Counted from the stretch's first letter, positions 1 to 8,177 are shown. The stretch is DNA of 9,943 nt from Rhodocyclaceae bacterium UBA2250 (GCA_002347285.1 DDXW01000067.1:64141-74083); one strand, 5' to 3'. The notes: generated by a model not told the origin, from the letters alone. Numbers and translations: made by a program.

Positions 1-150
1 GATCATGAAGCCGTCGATGACGCGATGGAAGATGGTGCCGTCGTAGTGGCCGGCCTGCACGTAGGCGAGAAAGTTGGCGGCGGTCTTCGGCGCCTTCTCG
101 CCGTCGAGTTCGAGGGTGATTGCGCCGAGGTTGGTGGTGAGCTTGATCAT
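1..150 (-). CDS. ppiB: Cytoplasmic-type peptidyl-prolyl cis-trans isomerase (cyclophilin), 5' part only
   Basis: Only the first 50 residues are in the window; the gene runs off the left edge. The peptide starts MIKLTTNLG, has no signal peptide, and contains the cyclophilin segments EKAPKTAANFLAYV and FHRVIDGFMI, whose FHR carries the catalytic arginine of the family. Cyclophilins catalyse cis-trans isomerisation of X-Pro bonds; the missing signal peptide points to the cytoplasm (PpiB type). The start at 150 is supported by an AAGGA ribosome site (160-164, minus strand) that overlaps the upstream ppiA stop codon, leaving 12 nt between the genes, so the two are almost certainly cotranscribed. 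DNA 1-46 is nearly identical to 511-556 in ppiA, consistent with a tandem duplication. Confidence 0.93.
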   Translation of the reverse strand, partial: MIKLTTNLGAITLELDGEKAPKTAANFLAYVQAGHYDGTIFHRVIDGFMI

Positions 151-162
151 GTCGGGGAGTCC

Positions 163-735
163 TTATTTCTTCTCGGGAAGCAGTTTCGCCGATTCGATGA
201 CGATCGGCGTGGCGGGGGCGTTCTGGTGGAAGCCGGCATTGCCGGTGGCGACCTTGCCGATCTTCTGCACGACGTCGAAACCTTGCACCACCTTGCCGAA
301 CACCGCATAGCCCCAGCCGTCGCGCGAGGGGTAGTCGAGCGGGGCGTTATTCACCAGGTTGATGAAGAACTGCGCCGAGGCGGAGTGCGGGTCGCGCGTG
401 CGCGCCATGGCGATGCTGCCGGCGACGTTCTTCAGGCCGTTCTTCGCCTCGTTCGGAATCGGTGCGCGGGTCGGCTTCTCCTTCATGTCGGCGGTCATGC
501 CGCCGCCCTGGATCATGAAGCCGTCGATGACGCGGTGGAAGATCGTGCCGTCGTAGAAGCCGTCCTTCACGTACTGCAGGAAATTCTCGACGGTCTTCGG
601 CGCCTTCTCGGCGTCGAGTTCGAGGACGATCACGCCCTGGCTGGTCTTGAGTTCGACCTGCGGATTGGCGGCGAGGACGGCCGGGGCGGACAGCGCGAGG
701 CAGGCGAGGGACAGCAGGGCTAGCAGTTTTTTCAT
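163..735 (-). CDS. ppiA: Periplasmic peptidyl-prolyl cis-trans isomerase (cyclophilin A type)
   Basis: This 190-residue cyclophilin begins with a Sec signal peptide (MKK, a leucine/alanine-rich core, probable cleavage after AVLA near residue 22), so it should work in the periplasm on exported proteins. Visible family motifs are EKAPKTVENFLQYV (43-56), FHRVIDGFMIQGGG (66-79; catalytic Arg68 and Gln75), GSIAMART (106-113) and SAQFFINL (120-127). The length fits periplasmic PpiA proteins. The start is 19 nt after the L,D-transpeptidase stop with no strong Shine-Dalgarno site, and the gene is followed after 12 nt by ppiB. The position downstream of two exported envelope proteins fits a folding role in the same compartment, but that link is inference. 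Confidence 0.95.
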   Translation of the reverse strand: MKKLLALLSLACLALSAPAVLAANPQVELKTSQGVIVLELDAEKAPKTVENFLQYVKDGFYDGTIFHRVIDGFMIQGGGMTADMKEKPTRAPIPNEAKNGLKNVAGSIAMARTRDPHSASAQFFINLVNNAPLDYPSRDGWGYAVFGKVVQGFDVVQKIGKVATGNAGFHQNAPATPIVIESAKLLPEKK

Positions 736-754
736 GATGGCGATGAAGGTTGGA

Positions 755-1954
755 TTAAACGGCGTCTTCGAAGACGATCTTCCAGCGCCCGTCTTCCTTG
801 ATCCAGTACTGGCGCTTCTGCATCTGGTTCGACAGGTTGCTGCTCTGGTAATCCTGCTCGAAGGTGACGACCACGTATTCGTCCTTGCCGGGGTTGCGGA
901 ACATGCTGATGTTCCGGGTGGCGACCTTGACCCACTGCTTGCCGGCGTTCACCCGCTTCTTCTGCGCCAGCCAGGCGGCCCGATCCTTGCCGTCGCTGGC
1001 GAAGGCGCGCGCATAGTGCCGCCCATAGCGATCGGTGTCGAGGCTTTCCCAGTCGCGGCGCCATTCGTCGATCATCGCCAGCAGGGACTTGCGTTCGGCC
1101 TGCCAGTCGTCGAGCGAGAGCCATTCGACGCTGTTGCTGATGATCACGGGCGTCGAGCCGATCTGCAGGTTCTTCGCCAGGGCGTCGAGGTCGGCGTTGG
1201 CGAGCACCACGCAGCCGTCGGAAGCCTTCGGCGGGCGCGAGAAGGTGTCCGGGGGCGTGCCGTGCAGCCAGATGCCGTGGCCGTTCTTGCCCATCTTCTT
1301 GTCCCACTCGTTGGGATAGTTGATCGGAAAGGCGCCGCTGCCATAAAAGTCGGTGAGCTTCTGGCGCGGGATGGTGGAGGTGACGTGATAGACGCCCACC
1401 GGGGTCTTCTTGTCGCCTTCCTTGAGCTTTTCGGCGCCCAGCTTGCCGTGGGAAATGTAGTAGTCGGCGACGAAGCGCGGCGTGCCGCCATTGCTCGCAT
1501 CGTTCTGGTAGAGATAGAGACGCGCTTTCTGCGTGTCGACCACCACCGCGTATTTCTGGTCCGGCCGCAGCTGCAGCAGGTAGCGCGGCACGGCATTGTC
1601 GGCCGGCTTGTCCCGGTAGGCACGCAGGCGGGCGATGGCTTCCTCGCGCAGGTCGGCGACCTGTGCGCTGGCGGCATGCGTGCCGCCTTCGCCGAAGCGT
1701 TGCAGCGGGCGGATGCGTGCGAGCAGCAGATCGCCCTTGATCAGATGGCCGAGACGGAAGTTCGGGTAGGCCTTGAGCAGCGCGTCGGTTTCGCTCAGGG
1801 CGGCTTCCCAGCGGTTCTCGCCGATCAGTTTCAGCAGGCGGGCGAGCAGCGGCTCCGGTCCGGAATCGGTGTAGCGCGGCGTGGCGGGCTCGGCCGCCCA
1901 GACGGCCGACGCGCATAGCAGACCAGCGAGAAGGACGCGCGCCGACTGGATCAT
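755..1954 (-). CDS. Periplasmic L,D-transpeptidase (YkuD domain) with NTF2-like C-terminal domain
   Basis: The 399-residue protein has a signal peptide (cleavage likely after AVWA, residue 20), a helical N-terminal region (about 34-115), a YkuD domain (about 133-275) and a C-terminal NTF2-like region (about 292-399). Catalytic features are His231 in IWLHGTP and the nucleophile Cys248 in ASDGCVVL; the family consensus is SHGC, so the His before Gly is Asp246 here. YkuD enzymes make or cut peptidoglycan links at meso-diaminopimelate, including 3-3 crosslinks and lipoprotein anchoring; the exact reaction here cannot be told. The overall build resembles L,D-transpeptidases annotated as Cds6 family. 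The start at 1954 is set by an ATGA overlap with the upstream stop, an AAGGAG site (1963-1968) at 8-nt spacing, and the signal peptide. The open frame extends much further upstream but is not coding there. Confidence 0.92.
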   Translation of the reverse strand: MIQSARVLLAGLLCASAVWAAEPATPRYTDSGPEPLLARLLKLIGENRWEAALSETDALLKAYPNFRLGHLIKGDLLLARIRPLQRFGEGGTHAASAQVADLREEAIARLRAYRDKPADNAVPRYLLQLRPDQKYAVVVDTQKARLYLYQNDASNGGTPRFVADYYISHGKLGAEKLKEGDKKTPVGVYHVTSTIPRQKLTDFYGSGAFPINYPNEWDKKMGKNGHGIWLHGTPPDTFSRPPKASDGCVVLANADLDALAKNLQIGSTPVIISNSVEWLSLDDWQAERKSLLAMIDEWRRDWESLDTDRYGRHYARAFASDGKDRAAWLAQKKRVNAGKQWVKVATRNISMFRNPGKDEYVVVTFEQDYQSSNLSNQMQKRQYWIKEDGRWKIVFEDAV

Positions 1955-3030
1955 CCGGCCCGCTCCTTGAGAATCAGCCACTTGCCGTTGCGTTTGACCA
2001 GCACGAGGGTTTTGCCCGAGGAAGAGTTGAAACCGGGCGAGCGGTAGCTTTGGCGGAAGCGTACCGTCGCCTTGTCTTCGCCATCGACCTTGATGCTGAG
2101 CTTGTCGCGGCTGACCTCGATCTTGCCGGGCTTGCCGACGCGCCGGGCGCGCTCGCCTTCCCAGTCCTTGCGCGACATGCCGCGCGGCGTTTCGAAATCC
2201 TGCGCATAGTGCGCCAGATAGGCCTTGACGTCCTTCTTTGACCAGGCAGCGAGCCAACTGTCGACCGCCGTGGCAATGTCCGCATCGATGCCGGCCGGTT
2301 TGGCCGTTTCGATCGGCGCGGCGGCCGGTTTGGCGACCTCGGCGGGCTTGGTTTCGACCATGGGCTTGGCGGTCGGCAGCGGTGCGGGAGGAGCCGGCGG
2401 CTTGGCGGGTTCGGCCGGCTTGGCGCTGGCGACGCTGACCGGGACGGGAGCAGCAGGCGATGCGGCTTCCGGCGCCGCCCTGCCGGTACCCACCAGTTCG
2501 TTGATCAGTGCGAGCTTGGTTTGCGCCGAGGGGTTGGCGGCGTCGATCTGCAGCGCCTTGCCGTAGGCCTGGCTCGCGAGACGCGAATAGATGTCGCCGA
2601 GGTTCTCGTGCGCGGTGGCGTAGGCCGGGTGAGTGCGGATTGCCTGCTCGAGCGCTTCCTTGGCCTTGTCGTATTGTTTCTGCTGGGCGTAGATCACGGC
2701 CAGGTTGTTGTAGGGTTCGGGCAGCTTGGGGTAGTCCTCGGTGAGCTTCCTGAAGACGGCGATGGCTTCGTTCTGGCGGTTCATGCCGGTGAGGATGAGG
2801 CCCTTGAGGAAGCGTCCCTGCGGATCTTTCGGCTGGCCGGCAAGATGCTTGTCTACCTGTTCGAGCGCCTTGGCATGCTGGCCGGCCTTCAAGAGGTCGC
2901 CGGCCTCCTCGAGGCTGCCGGCATGAGCCTGCCAACCGGTCAGCGCAGCGAGCAGCCAGCATGTCATGATCGCCGTCCGCGCCTGTTGGCGCGGACGGCG
3001 ATCGGGCGGAAGAGCAGGGTGGCTCGGCAT
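1951..3030 (-). CDS. Exported TPR protein with Pro/Ala/Lys-rich linker and NTF2-like C-terminal domain
   Basis: This 359-residue protein has a basic N-terminus, a hydrophobic export segment (about 20-33, cleavage perhaps after QAHA, residue 37), four TPR-like helix pairs (about 39-170; the clearest is EPYNNLAVIYAQQKQYDKAKE, 105-125), a low-complexity linker rich in Lys-Pro-Ala (about 185-247) and an NTF2-like domain (249-359). TPRs usually mediate protein contacts; no catalytic motif is visible. The C-terminal domain shares a pattern with that of the overlapping L,D-transpeptidase (W-x3-W, then Y-x2-HY, and a terminal G-K/R-W), suggesting the two act together. The start is uncertain: ATG at 3030 gives a positively charged n-region, whereas ATG at 2967 (338 residues) lies directly after a perfect 16-bp hairpin. 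Neither has a strong Shine-Dalgarno site. Confidence 0.85.
   Translation of the reverse strand: MPSHPALPPDRRPRQQARTAIMTCWLLAALTGWQAHAGSLEEAGDLLKAGQHAKALEQVDKHLAGQPKDPQGRFLKGLILTGMNRQNEAIAVFRKLTEDYPKLPEPYNNLAVIYAQQKQYDKAKEALEQAIRTHPAYATAHENLGDIYSRLASQAYGKALQIDAANPSAQTKLALINELVGTGRAAPEAASPAAPVPVSVASAKPAEPAKPPAPPAPLPTAKPMVETKPAEVAKPAAAPIETAKPAGIDADIATAVDSWLAAWSKKDVKAYLAHYAQDFETPRGMSRKDWEGERARRVGKPGKIEVSRDKLSIKVDGEDKATVRFRQSYRSPGFNSSSGKTLVLVKRNGKWLILKERAG
1963..1968 (-). promoter_or_regulatory. Ribosome binding site of the L,D-transpeptidase gene
   Basis: AAGGAG on the minus strand lies 8 nt before the ATG at 1954, inside the last codons of the TPR gene. Together with the ATGA stop/start overlap it fixes the start and suggests translational coupling of the two genes. 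Confidence 0.8.
2968..3003. repeat. Perfect 16-bp inverted repeat with 4-nt loop at the 5' end of the TPR gene
   Basis: GATCGCCGTCCGCGCC (2968-2983) and its exact reverse complement (2988-3003) flank the loop TGTT. Read on the minus strand, the hairpin ends one base before an in-frame ATG (2965-2967). If translation begins at 3030 it encodes residues 10-21 (DRRPRQQARTAI) of the export-signal region; if it begins at 2967 the hairpin sits in the leader and would cover the ribosome-binding region. No T-run follows on either strand, so it is not a classical intrinsic terminator. Confidence 0.9.
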
Positions 3031-3183
3031 GGCGCGCTGGTCCGGAGTCTTGATTTCAACGTATCATTCTAACAAAGCTCAACCTCACGGCAGTGCGCCG
3101 CGGTGCGCTGTCAAACGAGTCAATACAATGCGCCAACCCGTCTTATTCGGCCCTTATGCGTTCGCGCGGGCCTGCCCCCGGTC
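3031..3183. promoter_or_regulatory. Divergent intergenic region between the TPR operon and cysS
   Basis: This 153-bp spacer is more AT-rich than the genes beside it and must hold the promoters for both directions. The candidate -10 elements are TACAAT (3124-3129) on the plus strand for cysS and TAGAAT (3071-3066) on the minus strand for the TPR operon. Neither has a good -35 at 16-18 nt, so both assignments are weak. No clear operator palindrome or riboswitch is seen. Confidence 0.4.
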
Positions 3184-4569
3184 ATGCTGAAAATCTACAA
3201 CTCCCTTTCCCGTTCCGTTCAGGAATTCGTCCCCATCGAGCCCGGCAAGGTCCGCATGTACGTCTGCGGCATGACCGTGTACGACTATTGCCATCTCGGC
3301 CACGGTCGCGTCATGGTGGTGTTCGACATGGTGACGCGCTGGCTCAAGGCGAGCGGCTATCGGGTCACCTACGTGCGCAACATCACCGACATCGACGACA
3401 AGATCATCAAGCGCGCGGCCGAGAACGGCGAGACGGTGCGTCTGCTGACCGACCGCTTCATCGCGGCGATGCACGAAGACGCCCACGCGCTCGGCGTGCT
3501 GCGCCCGGATCACGAGCCGCGTGCCACCGAGTTCGTGCCGCAGATGCTCGACTTGATCGGCAGGCTGGAGCGGAACGGCTACGCCTACCAGGCGGGCAAC
3601 CGCGACGTCTGCTACGCTGTGCGCAAGTTCGCCGGCTACGGCAGGCTCTCTGGCAAGTCGCTCGAGGATCTGCGCGCCGGCGAGCGCGTCGACATCATGG
3701 AAGGCAAGCATGATCCGCTCGATTTCGTACTGTGGAAGCATGCCAAGCCAGACGAACCGGCCGAGGTGAAGTGGGACTCGGCTTGGGGCGTGGGGCGGCC
3801 CGGCTGGCACATCGAATGCTCGGCGATGAGCTCGCAACTGCTCGGCGACCATTTCGACATCCATGGCGGCGGCCAGGATCTGCAGTTCCCCCACCACGAG
3901 AACGAGATCGCCCAATCCGAGGGTGCGCATGGCGGAACCTTCGTCAATTACTGGATGCACAACGGCTTCGTGCGCGTGGATGACGAGAAGATGTCGAAGT
4001 CGCTCGGCAACTTCTTCACGATCCGCGACATCCTCAAGAAGTACGATGCCGAGGTGGTGCGCTTCTTCATCCTGCGGGCGCACTACCGCAGTCCGCTCAA
4101 TTACTCGGACGGCCATCTCGACGATGCGCGTGCCGCGCTGACCCGCCTCTACACGGCCTTGAAAGGCTGTGCGATGGAGGGCGCGCCAGCGCAGATCGAC
4201 TGGAGCGAGGCCCATGCGCAGCGTTTCAAGGCGGCGATGGACGAGGACTTCGCGACGCCCGAGGCGGTGGCAGTGCTGTTCGATCTGGCCAACGAGCTGA
4301 ATCGCAGCAAGGAGGCGCGGCTCGCCGCCCAGCTCAAGGGACTGGGCGGGGTGCTCGGCCTGCTGCAGCGCGATCCGGTCGAATTCCTGCAGGCCGCGCC
4401 GGTGGCGGGCAGCCTCGACGATGCCGCCATCGATGCGCAGATCGCCGCGCGTGCCGCGGCGAAAAAGGCGAGAAACTTCGCCGAAGCCGATCGCATCCGC
4501 GACGATCTGAAAACGCAGGGGATCGTGCTGGAAGACAGCCCCCAAGGTACGAGCTGGCGGCGCGGCTAG
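3184..4569 (+). CDS. cysS: Cysteinyl-tRNA synthetase
   Basis: The product charges tRNA-Cys with cysteine at the expense of ATP in the cytoplasm and is essential for translation. At 461 residues it has the same length as the E. coli enzyme. It shows the class I signatures HLGH (37-40, the HIGH motif) and KMSKS (269-273), and the zinc ligands expected for CysRS: Cys28 in YVCGMTVYD, Cys212 in WHIECSAM, and His237 and Glu241 in PHHENEIAQSE. NITDIDDKIIKRA (67-79) is also characteristic. I chose the ATG at 3184 because MLKIYNSLSR matches the family N-terminus; the frame is open back to 3103, but those 27 codons do not look like part of the enzyme. No strong Shine-Dalgarno precedes 3184. The gene is transcribed away from the TPR operon and is followed by a lytic transglycosylase. 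Confidence 0.97.
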   Translation: MLKIYNSLSRSVQEFVPIEPGKVRMYVCGMTVYDYCHLGHGRVMVVFDMVTRWLKASGYRVTYVRNITDIDDKIIKRAAENGETVRLLTDRFIAAMHEDAHALGVLRPDHEPRATEFVPQMLDLIGRLERNGYAYQAGNRDVCYAVRKFAGYGRLSGKSLEDLRAGERVDIMEGKHDPLDFVLWKHAKPDEPAEVKWDSAWGVGRPGWHIECSAMSSQLLGDHFDIHGGGQDLQFPHHENEIAQSEGAHGGTFVNYWMHNGFVRVDDEKMSKSLGNFFTIRDILKKYDAEVVRFFILRAHYRSPLNYSDGHLDDARAALTRLYTALKGCAMEGAPAQIDWSEAHAQRFKAAMDEDFATPEAVAVLFDLANELNRSKEARLAAQLKGLGGVLGLLQRDPVEFLQAAPVAGSLDDAAIDAQIAARAAAKKARNFAEADRIRDDLKTQGIVLEDSPQGTSWRRG

Positions 4570-4576
4570 CCGCGCC
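4559..4576. repeat. 18-bp perfect palindrome across the cysS stop codon
   Basis: GGCGCGGCTAGCCGCGCC is its own reverse complement and contains the cysS TAG stop (4567-4569). As RNA it would fold as a 7-bp GC stem with a CTAG loop. There is no T-run after it, so intrinsic termination is doubtful; it may weaken read-through into the next gene or protect the 3' end. Confidence 0.6.
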
Positions 4577-4619
4577 AAACGGCGCTTGATTGCGGACGGG
4601 GACGGGCTATGCTTTTTCT

Positions 4620-5519
4620 ATGGCAATTCTGTCGCTTCACTCTTTCAGGGAACACGAAAATCCGTACCGGGAAGATGGCTTCCTGGGACGGTTGTTCTGT
4701 TGTGCGCTGATCTGTCTTTCCTGCAGTTGGGTCGGCGCCGCTGATGACGCTGGTGAGGCGCCGCGCATCGTCGCGGCACTCGAGCAGGGCGAGGCGGCGG
4801 AGCACGGAATTGGCGGCTATCGGCGCCCGTGGCTTGCGCTGGCGTTCTATTGCGATGCCGGCGCGATGGGCAGCGCGGAAGGCTATTACCGTCTCGGCCG
4901 CCTGCTGAGCGAGCCCCATACCGTGGTGCGGGATCCCGACCTAGGCAGCGCCTATCTGGCGCTGGCGGCCCGCCTCGGTCACCAGCGTGCGCTGGCGGTG
5001 CATGAGGCGGGCGCCGCGGAAGGGGTGTGGCTGCCCGAGGATTGCGGCGCGTTTTCCCGCATGGCCGAGAGGGAGACCTTCGACCTCGAAGCCTATCTTG
5101 CCGCGCTGCCGCTGATGAAACGGAAGATCGCCGCGCTGATCAGCCGCCATGCGTCACGCTTCGACATCGACGCGCGCTTCGCCCTGGCGGTCGCGCTGGC
5201 CGAATCGAACCTGGATCCCCGCGCGGTCTCGCCGAAGAATGCGCAGGGGGTGATGCAGCTGATTCCCGATACGCAGGAGCGCTTCGGCGTGCGCCGGCCC
5301 TTCGATCCGGAAAGCAACATCCGCGGGGCGCTGACCTACCTGCGTTGGCTGGCCGAACGCTTCGACGGCGACATGGCGCTGGTGGCGGCGGCCTACAACG
5401 CCGGCGAGGGAGTGGTCGAGCGCTACAACGGCATTCCGCCCTTCCCGGAGACGCGGCAATACGTGCGCCGTGTCCTGTATCTCTCCGGTTTCCCGCGACC
5501 TGCGCGGAAGAACTTCTAG
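4620..5519 (+). CDS. Exported lytic transglycosylase (SLT domain) with Sel1/TPR-like repeats
   Basis: The 299-residue protein has a long n-region, a cysteine-rich hydrophobic export segment (about 21-39, probable cleavage near VGA, residue 40), a Sel1/TPR-like helical stretch (about 70-135) and a C-terminal SLT domain (about 160-290). Family I lytic transglycosylase motifs are ALAES with the likely catalytic Glu195, GVMQLIPDT (210-218) and AAYNAGEGVVERYNGIPPFPETRQYV (257-282). Such enzymes cleave the MurNAc-GlcNAc bond of peptidoglycan to give 1,6-anhydro-MurNAc, usually in the periplasm. The start is a choice between ATG 4620 and an in-frame TTG at 4590; ATG is preferred, though its ribosome site is weak. 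The cysteines at 27, 28, 32 and 35 do not form a canonical lipobox. The gene lies 50 nt after cysS and converges with the AmmeMemoRadiSam operon. Confidence 0.9.
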   Translation: MAILSLHSFREHENPYREDGFLGRLFCCALICLSCSWVGAADDAGEAPRIVAALEQGEAAEHGIGGYRRPWLALAFYCDAGAMGSAEGYYRLGRLLSEPHTVVRDPDLGSAYLALAARLGHQRALAVHEAGAAEGVWLPEDCGAFSRMAERETFDLEAYLAALPLMKRKIAALISRHASRFDIDARFALAVALAESNLDPRAVSPKNAQGVMQLIPDTQERFGVRRPFDPESNIRGALTYLRWLAERFDGDMALVAAAYNAGEGVVERYNGIPPFPETRQYVRRVLYLSGFPRPARKNF

Positions 5520-5567
5520 AAACTCGGCGCTGGCGGGGCGGTGCCGGATAGCGCTCAGGCGCTCGCT

Positions 5568-6640
<1,073 letters not shown>

Positions 6641-6665
<25 letters not shown>

Positions 6666-7198
6666 TTCTGCACCTCATAGCGATAAAGTTTGACGTCGGG
6701 CGCCCAGAAGTCGGGGGAAAAGCCGGCCTTCTGCTTCAGGTGGGCGAAGAACCGGTGCGGCTCGGGCAGGCTTTCCCACACCTGCGGCAGGAAGGTGCCG
6801 CGCCGGCCATGGCATTCGAAGATCAGGCCGTCGATGCCGGGACGCAGCCGGCGGATCGCATCGGATTCGTCGGTGAATTCAAGCGGCACGGCCGGCGTCA
6901 GCAGCGAAACCTCGACGCGCGTGCGGTCGAGTTCGTCGCGGCCGAGCGGCGGGAAGCGCGGATCGCGAAAGGCGGCGGCCTGCGCGTTTTCGCGCACATC
7001 CAGGTCGAGGGATCGGCGCGCTTCGAGCGAGCCGATGCAGCCGCGCAGTTCGCCGCGCTGCGTCAGCGTGACGAAGGTCGCGCCGGGCCGCGCCAGTGCC
7101 GGATGGTCGGGTTCCGGCTGCGGAGCGATGCCGAACTTGCCGGCGATGGCGTTGCGCGCGCGGATTAGCAGGGCGGCGCCGAGCGCTTCATCAGGCAT
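6641..7198 (-). CDS. amrA: AmmeMemoRadiSam system protein A (AMMECR1 domain)
   Basis: The 185-residue protein is a single AMMECR1 domain. The diagnostic segment is LRGCIGSLEA (51-60) with Cys54, preceded by FVTLTQRGE; RVEVSLLTP (94-102), GIDGLIFECHGRRGTFLPQVWE (121-142) and FFAHLKQKAGF (150-160) are further family landmarks. The invariant LRGCIG stretch is thought to form a conserved pocket, but no biochemical activity is established that I can cite. The start at 7198 gives an 8-nt overlap with the amrB stop (ATGCCTGA); an ATG at 7228 would add ten residues and a 38-nt overlap and is less likely. The 3' end overlaps the radical SAM gene by 25 nt, so the three products are probably made together. 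Confidence 0.92.
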
Positions 7199-8003
7199 GG
7201 CCGGGTTCCATGAAGGCGAAGCTGGCATAGCCGACGACGCGTGACTTGTCGCCGGCCGTGTCGCCCGAGTTGCGCAGGTCGAGCAGGTGAGGCTGCAGGC
7301 CGCGACGCTGGGCGACCTCGATCAGCCCGTTGATCGGTGTCGCACCGCAGGCCTGCTCGTGATCGACGAGCAGGTGCAGACGGGCGATCTCGTCCGCGGT
7401 GTGGCGGTCGCGCTGTCGGGCGTCGAGATAGGTGTGGTAGTGCGAGAGATCGGAACTGACGATGATCAGCGTCTCCGGCCCGCCCCAGAGCAGATCGAGC
7501 ACCTCCGCCACCTCGTCGGCCGTGGCGTAGCCGACGGCGAAGGGCACGAGACTGAAGCGGTCGAGCGCCTTCTGCAGGAAGGGCAACTGCACTTCGAGTG
7601 AATGCTCCTGCGCGTGGGCGGCATCGTGGCGGATGACTTGCGGCAGGGTGAGGGCGGCGGCGATCGCTTCCTGGTCGAGCGGAATGTCGCCGAGAGGCGT
7701 GCGGAAGACCTGGGCATTGGGCACGGCGAGCCCTCGCACGGCGACGCGGTGGCAGGGACCGAGGAGGACGACGCGCCGGATCGTCGCCGCGTAGGGCGCA
7801 AGCAACGCATAGGCGCTCGCCGCGACCGGGCCGGAATAGATATAGCCGGCGTGCGGAGCGATAAGTGCCTTCGGCCGAGAGAAACTCGGGTCTGGCGGAG
7901 CGGCCCCGGCCAGCATGGCGGCGACCTCGGCGGCGAGGGTTTGCGGCGCGCCGGGATAGAACATGTCGGCCACGGCGGGAGGACGAATGCGCATAATATC
8001 CAT
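7191..8003 (-). CDS. amrB: AmmeMemoRadiSam system protein B (MEMO1 family)
   Basis: The 270-residue protein belongs to the MEMO1 family, related in fold to extradiol-type dioxygenases. Visible conserved elements are APHAGYIYSG (49-58, His51), LLGPCHR (80-86, His85), EHSLEVQLPFL (133-143), IVSSDLSHYH (181-190) and ACGATPI (218-224, Cys219). His51, His85 and Cys219 correspond in order to the His, His and Cys lining the metal-binding cleft in human MEMO1, so metal binding is plausible; the reaction is unknown. The start at 8003 is supported by GGAG (8009-8012) 5 nt upstream and by the family-like beginning RPPAVADMFYPG. The open frame runs further upstream to 8153 but lacks family features there. 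It is the first gene of the amrB-amrA-amrS operon, divergent from ispD. Confidence 0.93.
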   Translation of the reverse strand: MDIMRIRPPAVADMFYPGAPQTLAAEVAAMLAGAAPPDPSFSRPKALIAPHAGYIYSGPVAASAYALLAPYAATIRRVVLLGPCHRVAVRGLAVPNAQVFRTPLGDIPLDQEAIAAALTLPQVIRHDAAHAQEHSLEVQLPFLQKALDRFSLVPFAVGYATADEVAEVLDLLWGGPETLIIVSSDLSHYHTYLDARQRDRHTADEIARLHLLVDHEQACGATPINGLIEVAQRRGLQPHLLDLRNSGDTAGDKSRVVGYASFAFMEPGHA

Positions 8004-8177
8004 GGCAACTCCATTCCTTCCCGAAACGGGAAAGCAAGTAGCGGCACCAAACCGCTGGCTTGAGATCGATCCAGCACCTCTTCCCGGCGGCAAATCGGTG
8101 AAACGGGCCGAGACGAGATTCGGAAGCCTGCGCTGCGCCTCTGAGGCAGGCAACTAAGGACATTATAGAATTTTGAA
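8004..8177. promoter_or_regulatory. Divergent amrB/ispD intergenic region with a perfect minus-strand -10 box
   Basis: This 174-bp spacer separates the AmmeMemoRadiSam operon from the ispD operon. On the minus strand TATAAT (8167-8162) is a perfect -10 element; no good -35 stands 16-18 nt before it, so it may need an activator. Transcription from it would give amrB a leader of about 150 nt. Within that leader, TTCCCG-AAA-CGGGAA (8018-8032) forms a 6-bp hairpin just before the amrB Shine-Dalgarno. On the plus strand the AT-rich TAGAAT (8166-8171) lies only 6 nt before the ispD ATG. No known riboswitch is recognised. Confidence 0.45.

Noticed and set aside
647..1918. 423-residue open frame on the plus strand antisense to the L,D-transpeptidase gene
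   Set aside because: It mirrors a clear gene with signal peptide and catalytic motif, and its protein shows no recognisable domain; long antisense frames are common in high-GC DNA.
2281..2475. Repetitive DNA in the TPR gene, considered as a tandem repeat or CRISPR-like array
   Set aside because: It reflects the Lys-Pro-Ala-rich linker encoded there; units are irregular and there are no spacers.
755..2962. Single 735-residue frame that would fuse the L,D-transpeptidase to an upstream extension
   Set aside because: The extension lies out of frame over the TPR gene and is rich in Arg, Gln and Gly; the real start at 1954 has a ribosome site and a signal peptide.
3109..3114. Perfect TTGACA (-35) on the minus strand upstream of the TPR operon
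   Set aside because: No -10-like sequence stands at 16-18 nt; the expected position is GC-rich.
3154..4578. 474-residue open frame antisense to cysS
   Set aside because: It is fully explained as the shadow of cysS, whose length and motifs match the family exactly.
5550..5563. Hairpin AGCGC-TCAG-GCGCT between the convergent lytic transglycosylase and radical SAM genes, considered as a bidirectional terminator
   Set aside because: Only 5 bp with no T-run on either side.
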